This document shows, in pieces, positions 34,625 to 42,082 of a stretch of DNA of 64,000 bases. The position numbers were made by a program, and so were the translations under genes. Where the stretch lies: contig JAVBNW010000045.1 in assembly GCA_031551255.1 (NCBI GenBank), positions 1-64,000 on the forward strand, read 5' to 3'. Every line of letters begins with the position of its first letter. Position 1 is the stretch's first letter. The notes beneath the pieces were generated by a model. The model saw nothing but the letters and a program-made list of their open reading frames with translations. It made no database searches and was not told the DNA's origin. This DNA is from JAVBNW01 sp031551255. Lineage in GTDB: Bacteria; Bacillota; Clostridia; Christensenellales; UBA1750.

Positions 34625-34788
34625 TATAGTCGACCAACCCCAAAAACGGCACATGCGAGCGGATCTTTTCCCGCTTGGCGGCGTCGAACTCCAGTCAGCG
34701 TAGCTGTCGGCTGCGCTTCCTTATGCCTCCTTGCCCTGCGAAAAAATCTCTCGCTCGTCTGCACCGCTTTTGAAGTTGGTCGACTATA
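34625..34788. mobile_element. miniature inverted-repeat element A (164 bp)
   Basis: Perfect 14-bp terminal inverted repeats TATAGTCGACCAAC / GTTGGTCGACTATA flank 136 bp with no coding potential. The interior contains CAGTCAGCGTAGCTGTCGGC, nearly identical to the interior of element B. It sits between two convergent genes. No transposase is nearby, so it would be mobilised in trans. Confidence 0.75.
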
Positions 34789-34798
34789 AAACCGGTCG

Positions 34799-35629
34799 CT
34801 ACTGCTTGATCGGCTGGCAAACCGGGCAGTAGTATACGTTGCCGCCCAGGTAGGCCTCGCGCTTGAAGTAGCCGCCACAGCCGGGGCAGGGGCTCTCGAG
34901 CGTCTTGCTCGAACAAATGGTGCGGTAGCTGCCCGTTTGGCCGAATAGATCGCGTTCGGTATCCCGTCCGCCGGCGTCGGCCATCGCGCGCATCGTATCG
35001 ACGGTGGAGCGGTACAGCCTCTCTTTTTCATCCTGCATAAGGTCCAACAGCTTGGTGCGCGGATTGATGCGCGCGTTCCACAGCATATCCTGCAAAACGC
35101 CGTTGCCCAGGCCCGGCACGCGCTGTTCGGTGGCCAGGAACGCCTTTGCGGAATATTTTTGTGGACAACCGTCCATCAAGGCCATGAAATAATCGCGGGT
35201 AAAGCCAGGGTCGAGCGGCGTGTGGGCGTAGGATACGGTATAGCCGTGTGGCAGGCCGCTTTGCTCGTCGCCCTGTTTATACAGAAACATGGCGCCCCAC
35301 ATCTGCACCGAGCAAGTGACCGCCGAGCCGTCGGTAAACTCTAAAAGCAACTGATGCCTTGGCGGGAGCTTCTTGCCCGGCTCGTGGTAGCGCGGAGGCG
35401 CGCTAAGCAGCAGCACCTCGTCTTCAAGATGCACGCGCAACGTCGCGTTGTAAAGATCCGAGCCGGTCACGGTTTTGCCTAAGAGTATGCCGTCGTAGGT
35501 CTTCGGATCGCCGGTGTACCACGCGAAGCCGTGCGGCGTGTGTGCGGCCTCGGCGCGCTTGACCGTCTTGCCTATGAGCGCTTCGTTTACCTGCTTCACA
35601 TAGTGATAGTTTTCCGGCAGCTCCATCAT
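34799..35629 (-). CDS. Fpg/Nei-like DNA-glycosylase-family protein lacking the N-terminal proline
   Basis: A 276-residue protein with the Fpg/Nei fold: H2TH region (GLGNGVLQDMLWNARINPRT) and C-terminal zinc finger (CPGCGGYF...CPVC). Fpg and Nei start PELPE after Met removal, and that Pro is the catalytic nucleophile. Here the start is MMELPE, so position 2 is Met. Base excision by the usual Schiff-base chemistry is therefore unlikely; it may bind damaged or other nucleic acid. The protein has an unusual YTGDPKTYDGILLGK insert near the N-terminus. First of three adjacent minus-strand genes with small intervals. Confidence 0.8.
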   Translation of the reverse strand: MMELPENYHYVKQVNEALIGKTVKRAEAAHTPHGFAWYTGDPKTYDGILLGKTVTGSDLYNATLRVHLEDEVLLLSAPPRYHEPGKKLPPRHQLLLEFTDGSAVTCSVQMWGAMFLYKQGDEQSGLPHGYTVSYAHTPLDPGFTRDYFMALMDGCPQKYSAKAFLATEQRVPGLGNGVLQDMLWNARINPRTKLLDLMQDEKERLYRSTVDTMRAMADAGGRDTERDLFGQTGSYRTICSSKTLESPCPGCGGYFKREAYLGGNVYYCPVCQPIKQ

Positions 35630-35632
35630 AGC

Positions 35633-35914
35633 TTATTGCCCCTTCCAGCGCTTAAGCTGCGGGAAAAGTTCCTTCATCGACGCGCGGGCGGTTTCCGCAT
35701 CGGGGTAGACCTTGGCCTCGAGGCAGGGCCCGATGCAGGTTTCGATCATCTCGTCCAACGTCTGGTCGCCGCCGACAAAAGAACCCTTCTCGTAACAGTA
35801 GCAGCAATAGTCTTCGCTCTTGGATCCATCGACGTTCGTGCCTTTATCGGCGTCGGAGGAAAGGGGCATCGCACAGCTTTGGCAAAGCTTCATATCGGCA
35901 TAATTTTGACTCAT
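35633..35914 (-). CDS. putative zinc-ribbon protein
   Basis: A 93-residue protein of the putative zinc-ribbon type (LCQSCAMPLSSDAD, DYCCYCYEKGSF), with a helical C-terminal half (LDEMIETCIGPCLEA, MKELFPQLKRW). Several cysteines could bind one or two zinc ions. ATG 35914 follows AAAGGCGG. It ends three bases before the Fpg-like gene begins, so the two are probably co-expressed. The function is unknown. Confidence 0.8.
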   Translation of the reverse strand: MSQNYADMKLCQSCAMPLSSDADKGTNVDGSKSEDYCCYCYEKGSFVGGDQTLDEMIETCIGPCLEAKVYPDAETARASMKELFPQLKRWKGQ

Positions 35915-35982
35915 GGAACTACCGCCTTTCGTCTGGTCCCGCTCGCGCGAGCGGGCCTTGGCCTTGACGATGAGATATAAGC

Positions 35983-36432
35983 TTACGCGTAATTCTGGGA
36001 AAGATTTTTTCGGTTGGGCCGCCTTTTGATAGCCAGTAGGGCAAGTAGCTGCTCGCGGATATCCGCGCGCTCGACGGGGAAGGCCATCCACTTGCCGTCG
36101 TGATATGTGCGCGATTCGTCGTAAACCGTACAGATTGCGGCGCAGAACGAATCTCTTAAGGCGTCGAACGCATCGCGTTCCTTGCGCCCGTAGATGATCA
36201 GCGCGCGGGCCCCTTGGGCATCGAGCAGAAATGTTATGAGCGTTTTGCCGCCGCGGCGAAACTTTAACTCGCCGATTCCGGATTTCCTATCCGGCGTCCA
36301 CAGCTCGTCCATCTCGTAGCGGGAACGCACTTTGCCGAGCGCCTCCTCGAGCAGGGCAATATGGTCCTTTCCCATGATTGCCGCAAGTTCTTCCCGCGAT
36401 GGCCTCGGGAGCGGGTTTTTCTGCATGGACAT
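35983..36432 (-). CDS. DUF3788-type protein
   Basis: A 149-residue soluble protein. Its blocks (ELKFRRGGKTLITFLLDAQG, ALIIYGRKERDAFDALRDSF, YHDGKWMAFPVE) match the DUF3788 family of unknown function. GAGGAGGGATG precedes the start. It lies between a WYL regulator and a zinc-ribbon protein, all on the minus strand. Confidence 0.78.
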   Translation of the reverse strand: MSMQKNPLPRPSREELAAIMGKDHIALLEEALGKVRSRYEMDELWTPDRKSGIGELKFRRGGKTLITFLLDAQGARALIIYGRKERDAFDALRDSFCAAICTVYDESRTYHDGKWMAFPVERADIREQLLALLAIKRRPNRKNLSQNYA

Positions 36433-36554
36433 CCCTCCTCTTCAGCTCCTTTTGGGCCCCTCGTATCAATACATAGTGCCGGCAAGCATTGCGGACGATG
36501 GGAGCTAGCTCTGAGCATGTTCCCAGTATAGGCCGCAAACCTGACAACAATCTG

Positions 36555-37487
36555 TCATATTGAGCGATCGGGCGCATAATATTGCGCGGCCTTCCCAAGC
36601 CTTTCGCGTAAAATGGAGCGTATATGCGGCGGAGAGAGCACCTCGACGTCGCATCCGAAGGACATCAGTGTGCCGTAGACCCATTCGTCCTCCCAATATA
36701 CGCAAGTGACCTCCATCGTTCCATCTTCGCGTTCCTTCACGCGCGCGGGGCCGAACATATCCAGCACGCGGTACTTGGCGCGCGGATAGAACAGCAGCGT
36801 AAGCGTTGTGGCGGGGCGGTCGGGCCGTGGGCCGTTTGCTTGCGTGAATTCCTCATAGGTCATTCCCGCGCGCGGGGCAAAGTGCTCCTCTTGGGTTTGG
36901 GCATTGCACATGCGCATAACTTTAAATACGCGGTAATCCTGGCGATCCCTGCAAAAACCATACGCGTACCAGCAGTAGCCGTGAAACACCAGCTTGATGG
37001 GTTCGACCGTACGCCTCGTGTGCTCGCCCTTGCTGGAAAAGTAGTCAAACGACAATACGCGCCTTTCCAGCATCGCGCGGCGGATGATGGAAAACGTTTC
37101 GCTCTCGTCGGGCGGGCTTCCATATCCAGAAAAATTGACGCTGATCATTTCCGTTTCGGGCGGGCGGTCCCATAGCGCTCTAAGCTTCTCCAGCGCGGAT
37201 GCCGCATGGGGATGCCGCGTGGCGGTGAACTCCGAAACGGCCATGAACAGGGCTTCGCGCTCCTGCTCCTTCATGGGCAGGCGCGCGATGGTATATTCCT
37301 TAAGCAAGGATATGCCTCCGCCCGTGCCCCGGTTTGCGTATACGGGAACGCCCGCAACGGACAAAGCATCCAAATCGCGGTAGATCGTTCGCACGGATAC
37401 GCCAAAGCGCGCGGCTAGTTCCGCGGCCGTGGTTACGTGGTGGGCGAGGAGAAATGTGGTTATGCCGAGCAGACGCTCCTGCTTCAC
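36555..37487 (-). CDS. HTH + WYL-domain transcriptional regulator
   Basis: A 310-residue regulator. The N-terminal helix-turn-helix (residues 5-60, TAAELAARFGVSVRTIYRDL) is of the DeoR/YafY type. The WYL domain (about 135-210, FDYFSSKGEHTRRTVEPIKL) and C-terminal extension follow. Such proteins sense small ligands or nucleic acids. The likely target is the DUF3788 gene just downstream or its own promoter. GTG 37487 is eight bases from GAGG; TTG 37493 is too close. Miniature element C ends only 21 bases upstream of the start, so the promoter must lie in or beyond that insertion. Confidence 0.87.
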   Translation of the reverse strand: MKQERLLGITTFLLAHHVTTAAELAARFGVSVRTIYRDLDALSVAGVPVYANRGTGGGISLLKEYTIARLPMKEQEREALFMAVSEFTATRHPHAASALEKLRALWDRPPETEMISVNFSGYGSPPDESETFSIIRRAMLERRVLSFDYFSSKGEHTRRTVEPIKLVFHGYCWYAYGFCRDRQDYRVFKVMRMCNAQTQEEHFAPRAGMTYEEFTQANGPRPDRPATTLTLLFYPRAKYRVLDMFGPARVKEREDGTMEVTCVYWEDEWVYGTLMSFGCDVEVLSPPHIRSILRERLGKAAQYYAPDRSI

Positions 37488-37508
37488 GCGCAATGCCTCA
37501 TTTCGCGT

Positions 37509-37635
37509 TAGACCTCTTGCGAAACTCCAAAACGTGGCACGGGCGGCGAAAGTTGGCGCGGTGCATCGTCGGCGCTTCCTTGCTTTAAGCCACTTTCTTT
37601 CCCTCGGCCTCGTCTTTCGTTTCGCAAGAGGTCTA
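37509..37635. mobile_element. miniature inverted-repeat element C (127 bp)
   Basis: Perfect 17-bp terminal inverted repeats (TAGACCTCTTGCGAAAC and complement) flank a non-coding interior with CATCGTCGGCGCTTCCTTGC, related to the cores of elements A and B. It is inserted just in front of the WYL regulator, between it and the 3' end of the kinase gene. Confidence 0.75.
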
Positions 37636-37749
37636 TTGTTTTTAAATATTGTAGCTGTTGATCCATCGGGACGTCAAGCTGTGAAAATTACCGGATGGCG
37701 CGATATGGAAAGGGGTGTGGCGAAACCGGACGCGCCTTTGACAGAACCC

Positions 37750-39054
37750 TTATTCGTTGCGCAACATGCAAAGCAGCGTAAAGCTGTGCGCATCATGGCG
37801 CGTCTTAAAATAACCATTGTACTTATCTGCGACGGCCCGCATGTTTTGCAGGCCGATTCCGTGCCCTGCTGGAGACGGTTTGCTCGTTGCGTAGCCGCGC
37901 CCGGCGGCGACAGGCAGGGCTGCCATGGAATTGCTGATGGAAAAGTACAGATATACCAGCCGTTTTTGAAGATGAATTTCGATGCGCCTCTTGCCGGGTT
38001 CCACTTTTTCGCACGCCTCAATAGCGTTGTCCATGGCGTTGCTGAGCAGCGTGCACAGATCGATCCATTCAATGGAGATGGTTTCCGGAACGGAGACACT
38101 GAGCGACAGCTCAATGCCCAGTTCGCGGGCGTGGGTGCATTTGGCATTCATGATAGCATCGATGAGCACATTGCCGGACCGAAGGATTGGCGAGGAGGGC
38201 ATACGTCCGGACATCTGCTCCAGGTACATCTCTAATCCTAGGTGATCCCGCTCGTCGTTCAGCCCTCGCAGCGCCATGAGGTGATTGGTAAAATCGTGGC
38301 GAAATGATCTAAAGACGACAAGATCTTTTTCAAGCGTGGCGTACTCCCTTTTTAGCGTGGCGATTTGTGCCGCGAGCTCTTCTTCGGCGAGCGCCTGTTC
38401 GTAAGATTGGACGGCGGCGCGCAGGGCCAAGGCGATTATGATGTTGAAAAGAAAGAGCAAGAGCCCAAGCCAAGCGTAAAAGGAGGGGCCAAGCCCGGCA
38501 GGGCCGGTATCGATACCGTACAGCCTCCAGGCAAACACGATCACGGCCGCCCCCTCCATGGCGGCAAGCGCAAGCATGCGCAAAGGCGATATGCCTGCAA
38601 TCCTCTTTGGCAGGGCCTTGTACATGGAAACCACACATGCCGTTAAGCACGCATAGAAAGTAAACAAGCAAAGTGCCGTGTTCCAATCGGCGCGCAGTTC
38701 ATGTCCTTGTGTACCGGCCACAATCAGGGCGCAGAGCCACTTTTCTACAAAAGCCCCGATCAGGCAGATCGAAACAAGCAGTAGGCATGCATAGGCTTTA
38801 CCCAACGCCTTTGCGTTCAAGGTGAGCGATATATAGACGCCTCCCAGTGTGGCAATCACGGCGATTCGGAACGCCGAGGCATGGGGGCACAGACATTCCG
38901 TAAGAGTTGTATAGCAAAAAAGTGCCGCCAATACGGCGGTGCGCACGCGCCTTGATAACTTTCGCTTTGGGAAGAGCCGTATCGCAAGCATGTGTATAAA
39001 CGCCGCATCAAGGGCGCCCGCGAGCAACTGGAGAAGCCAATGGCCGGCGTTCAT
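37750..39054 (-). CDS. AgrC-like sensor histidine kinase (GHKL)
   Basis: A 434-residue membrane kinase. Six or so hydrophobic helices fill residues 10-215. A short coiled coil (220-245) leads to the H box FRSFRHDFTNHLMALRGL (His253), then N box LLSNAMDNAIEACEK (about 337-350) and G box AGHGIGLQNMRAV. This is the HPK10/AgrC class, which often senses peptides. No response regulator or AgrB protease is adjacent, so it is an orphan here. ATG 39054 overlaps the stop of a 29-codon ORF by four bases (ATGA). Confidence 0.88.
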   Translation of the reverse strand: MNAGHWLLQLLAGALDAAFIHMLAIRLFPKRKLSRRVRTAVLAALFCYTTLTECLCPHASAFRIAVIATLGGVYISLTLNAKALGKAYACLLLVSICLIGAFVEKWLCALIVAGTQGHELRADWNTALCLFTFYACLTACVVSMYKALPKRIAGISPLRMLALAAMEGAAVIVFAWRLYGIDTGPAGLGPSFYAWLGLLLFLFNIIIALALRAAVQSYEQALAEEELAAQIATLKREYATLEKDLVVFRSFRHDFTNHLMALRGLNDERDHLGLEMYLEQMSGRMPSSPILRSGNVLIDAIMNAKCTHARELGIELSLSVSVPETISIEWIDLCTLLSNAMDNAIEACEKVEPGKRRIEIHLQKRLVYLYFSISNSMAALPVAAGRGYATSKPSPAGHGIGLQNMRAVADKYNGYFKTRHDAHSFTLLCMLRNE

Positions 39055-39140
39055 AAAAGCCTCTCCAACCGGGTGAGCCGCGCTTTCTTCTTTCGCCGCG
39101 CTGCGCGGGCATAGTGCCTGGGATTGGGCAAAAAATTCAT
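39051..39140 (-). CDS. 29-residue basic peptide coupled to the AgrC-like kinase
   Basis: ATG 39140 has an AGGAGG seven bases upstream and encodes 29 residues: MNFLPNPRHYARAA followed by RRKKKARLTRLERLL. The TGA overlaps the kinase ATG as ATGA, the classic layout of translational coupling. The position is that of agrD-type signal genes, but there is no cysteine and no AgrB, so a cyclic thiolactone is excluded. It could be a linear signal, a kinase-modulating peptide, or only a coupling leader. Confidence 0.5.
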   Translation of the reverse strand: MNFLPNPRHYARAARRKKKARLTRLERLL

Positions 39141-39240
39141 AGTGGCGCCTCCTGTGGTAGTGCTGATGTAGTTGGTACAAAAGAACAATATAGCATCTTT
39201 TAGTATATATTTTGCGAAAAATCATCTGTACCTGCTGAAC

Positions 39241-39269
39241 TTGCAATAACTCCGGAACTGGAGTATACT
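39241..39269 (+). promoter_or_regulatory. serS promoter
   Basis: TTGCAA at 39241-39246, 17 bases, TATACT at 39264-39269; start expected near 39276, at the 5' end of the T-box leader. Confidence 0.8.
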
Positions 39270-39482
39270 GTTTGCGCGATGAAAGGGAAAATCCTTCTTA
39301 AGCGCGCTTAAGAGAGCCGGCGTATGCTGCGAGCCGGTGCGCGTCGGTTGGATTTCCGCCCTGGAGCACGCGCCGAGGAGGCGTGCGGGTGCGCCCGATA
39401 TAGCGTATACGAGTTGGACGCACAGCGTCAACGAGGGTGGCAACGCGGCAGAACCGTCCCTTTTGTGGGGGATGGTATTTTT
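39270..39482 (+). promoter_or_regulatory. T-box riboswitch of serS
   Basis: A leader of about 210 bases between promoter and serS. It contains the T-box proper, AGGGTGGCAACGCGG (39434-39448), and a terminator, ACCGTCCC (39453-39460) with GGGATGGT (39469-39476) then a T-run at 39478-39482. Uncharged tRNA-Ser would stabilise the antiterminator and turn on serS. Stem I lies within about 39280-39400; I could not identify the specifier codon with certainty. Confidence 0.9.
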
Positions 39483-39499
39483 ATTATGGAGGGAATCCC

Positions 39500-40780
39500 A
39501 TGCTGGATATCGCAAGGATTCGCAAGGAGCCTGAGACGGTGTGCGCGGCGCTCGCCAAACGCGGCGCGCAGGTGGATTTTGCGCCGCTACTTAAGGACGA
39601 CCAGCTCAGGCGCGACCTGATTGCCCGGAGCGAGGCGATCAAGGCGGAGCGCAACCGCATCAACAAAGACATTCCGCGCCTGAAAAAAGAGGGAGGGGAT
39701 GTCTCGGGGCTGCTCGAGCAAATGAAGAAATCCGGAGAGGAAGTCAAAAGCCTTGACGATGAGCTGCGCGCCGTGGACGCGCGCATGCAGGAGTTTCTTG
39801 TAGGACTCCCCAATATCCCGGCCGACGACGTTCAGCCCGGCGGCAAGGAGAATAACCAGGTGGTTTCTTCCTGGGGCTCAAAGCCCGATTTTGCGGACTT
39901 TACGCCGAAAAATCATGTGGATCTTTGCACATCGCTTAAGCTGATCGACTACGAGCGCGGCGTAAAGATGGCGGGCAGCGGGTTCTGGCTGTATACCGGC
40001 TTAGGCGCGCGGCTCGAATGGGCGATGCTTAACTACTTTATACAGGAGCACATCAAGGACGGCTATACCTTTATGCTGCCTCCGCACTTGCTCATCTACG
40101 AATCCGGCTATACGGCGGGCCAATTTCCCAAGTTTGAAGAGGATGTGTTTCGCCTTCAAGAAGAAGGCGGCATGCGCTTTTTGCTGCCTACCGCCGAAAC
40201 GGCGCTTATCAACCTGTATCGCGACGAAATCCTCGAAGAGGCCGATCTGCCCAGGCGCTTGTTTGCCTATACGCCGTGCTACCGCCGCGAGGCGGGGGCG
40301 TACCGCGCCAGCGAGCGAGGCATGATTAGAGGGCACCAGTTTAACAAGATAGAAATGTTTGGCTTTACGCGGCCGGAAGACTCTGCCGCAATGCTTGGGG
40401 AACTTATCGGCAAGGCGTCAAGGCTCGTGGAGGGCCTCGGGCTTCACTATCAGCTCACCAAGCTCGCCGCCGGCGATTGCTCGGCCTCTATGGCCACTAC
40501 CTACGATATCGAGGTGTGGATGCCCAGCATGAACGAGTATAAGGAAATTTCCTCCGTGTCCAACGCGCACGACTACCAGGCGCGCCGCGGCTCCATCCGC
40601 TACCGCCGCGCGGAAGATAAAAAAATCGACTTCGTGCACACGCTCAACGGTTCCGGCATGGCCACCTCGCGCTTGCTGCCCGCGATCGTGGAGCAATACC
40701 AGCAGGCCGACGGCTCGGTGATCGTGCCCAAGGTGCTCAGGGATATGGTCGGCGCCGATATCCTTACGCCGGAGAGCTGA
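39500..40780 (+). CDS. serS: seryl-tRNA synthetase
   Basis: A 426-residue class II synthetase. The N-terminal antiparallel coiled coil (about 30-100) binds the tRNA-Ser long arm. The catalytic domain has motif 2 (YTPCYRREAGAYRASERG) and motif 3 (LNGSGMATSRLLPAI). ATG 39500 follows GGAGGGAA directly behind the T-box terminator and gives the family start MLDIARIRKEPE. The class II aldolase gene follows after 39 bases. Confidence 0.97.
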   Translation: MLDIARIRKEPETVCAALAKRGAQVDFAPLLKDDQLRRDLIARSEAIKAERNRINKDIPRLKKEGGDVSGLLEQMKKSGEEVKSLDDELRAVDARMQEFLVGLPNIPADDVQPGGKENNQVVSSWGSKPDFADFTPKNHVDLCTSLKLIDYERGVKMAGSGFWLYTGLGARLEWAMLNYFIQEHIKDGYTFMLPPHLLIYESGYTAGQFPKFEEDVFRLQEEGGMRFLLPTAETALINLYRDEILEEADLPRRLFAYTPCYRREAGAYRASERGMIRGHQFNKIEMFGFTRPEDSAAMLGELIGKASRLVEGLGLHYQLTKLAAGDCSASMATTYDIEVWMPSMNEYKEISSVSNAHDYQARRGSIRYRRAEDKKIDFVHTLNGSGMATSRLLPAIVEQYQQADGSVIVPKVLRDMVGADILTPES

Positions 40781-40819
40781 CCTCTTTTTTGAACATCGCA
40801 CATAAGGGAGGCTCGTTTC

Positions 40820-41665
40820 ATGCCCTATGTAGACACCAAAGCCATGCTGCTCAGCGCCCGCGAAGGCGGCTACGCGGTGCCCGCCTTCAACATCGAAAAC
40901 TTAGAAATGCTCAAGGCCGCGCTCGAGGCGGCGGCGCAAGCGCGCTCGCCGGTGATTCTGCAGGCGGGCTGGAAGACGGTCGACTTCTTCGGCGGAAATG
41001 CCCTGGTGGCGGCCGTAATCCGCGCGTGCGCCGACAGTCCCGTTCCTGCCGCGCTGCATCTTGACCACGGAGGAAGCTTTTCCATAGCCATGCGCGGCTT
41101 CCATATGGGCTTTTCCAGCGTGATGATCGACGGCTCGAAGCTTTCCTACGGCGAAAATGTCGCGCTGACATCCCGCGTAGCCGAAGCCTGTGCCGCGGCG
41201 GGCGTGCCGGTGGAGGGCGAGCTTGGTTCGGTGGGCGGCAAGGAGGACGACCACGAGGCCGACGCCGCCTATACCGACCCTGCGCAGGCGGCCGAATTTG
41301 TGCGCCTGAGCGGCGTAAGCTCCCTTGCGGTGGCGATCGGCACCGCGCACGGGGTGTACAAGGCCGAGCCCAGGCTTGATCTTAACCGGCTGGCGGCCAT
41401 CCGCGCCGAGGTTACGGTTCCGCTCGTGCTGCACGGCTCTTCGGGCCTGACGGACGACGCCGTGCGCGCATGCATCGCCCGCGGCGCATGCAAGGTGAAC
41501 TTTGCAACCGAGCTTCGGCAGGCATTTACCGATGCGGTGCGGAACTATCTAGGGGAGCATCCCCAAGAGTTCGACCTGCGCGTGTATCTTAAGCCCGCCG
41601 TCGATGCGGTGCGCGCATTGTGCCTTCACCGCATCGGCGTGTGCTCGAGCGGAGGAAAGGCGTAG
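40820..41665 (+). CDS. class II ketose-bisphosphate aldolase
   Basis: A 281-residue zinc aldolase. The catalytic Asp and first zinc His are in ALHLDHGGS, with further ligands His in IGTAHGVYK and LHGSSGL; the phosphate loop VNFATELRQAF is present. The family cleaves fructose- or tagatose-1,6-bisphosphate to dihydroxyacetone phosphate and glyceraldehyde 3-phosphate. The GatD-like dehydrogenase 4 kb downstream favours tagatose-bisphosphate, but fructose-bisphosphate remains possible. TAAGGGAGG precedes the ATG. Confidence 0.88.
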   Translation: MPYVDTKAMLLSAREGGYAVPAFNIENLEMLKAALEAAAQARSPVILQAGWKTVDFFGGNALVAAVIRACADSPVPAALHLDHGGSFSIAMRGFHMGFSSVMIDGSKLSYGENVALTSRVAEACAAAGVPVEGELGSVGGKEDDHEADAAYTDPAQAAEFVRLSGVSSLAVAIGTAHGVYKAEPRLDLNRLAAIRAEVTVPLVLHGSSGLTDDAVRACIARGACKVNFATELRQAFTDAVRNYLGEHPQEFDLRVYLKPAVDAVRALCLHRIGVCSSGGKA

Positions 41666-42082
41666 CGGGCCGCAAAAAATTCGAGGGAAAAGGGAGAATG
41701 CGGCCTGTTGAGGCGGCGAGGAGCGCCGCTCTGTTGCCATGCCTTGCGGTTTACCTCTCCTTCGATACGGGCGGAATCGTAATTTCGGCGGAAAGCGGCG
41801 GATATATGCGCATCAGACTAGGGCCTGTTGACACAAACGCTCAACGCCGTCTTCCAGTCGCTTTTCACGCCTGATTTTGTTGCCGTCAGTCAGCGTAGCT
41901 GCCGGCTACGCCTCCTTCCTGCGCCTCATCAGGCGCAAAAATCGGCTCAAAATCCGGCATTTCAGATTATGTCAACAGGCCCTAAGAAGATAGAGCCTAT
42001 CGCTACGTCGCAAGTTAGGCTTGTGAGGGATGAGGCGAAGCCTAGGGTACGGCGCCCGGCAATTTGGGCGGGAGGTTAGTCT
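41666..42082. other. 417-bp gap between aldolase and xylB, holding element B
   Basis: No gene is visible. The miniature element at 41819-41984 takes up the middle. Remaining sequence on either side is GC-rich without clear hairpins, except CGGCGAGGAGCGCCG near 41713-41727. Confidence 0.55.
41819..41984. mobile_element. miniature inverted-repeat element B (166 bp)
   Basis: Perfect 15-bp terminal inverted repeats TAGGGCCTGTTGACA / TGTCAACAGGCCCTA. The interior includes CAGTCAGCGTAGCTGCCGGC followed by a TCCTT-rich run, closely matching element A. It separates the aldolase from xylB and could alter their co-transcription. Confidence 0.78.

Noticed and set aside
35914..35983. The peptide SQNYA at the end of the DUF3788 protein and at the start of the zinc-ribbon protein, suggesting a duplication
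   Set aside because: The underlying DNA differs at several bases in and around the match, so five shared residues are most likely chance.
34625..41984. A composite transposon bounded by the miniature elements
   Set aside because: The three elements have different terminal repeats, and the genes between them (chemokinase-like, serS, aldolase) are ordinary chromosomal genes.
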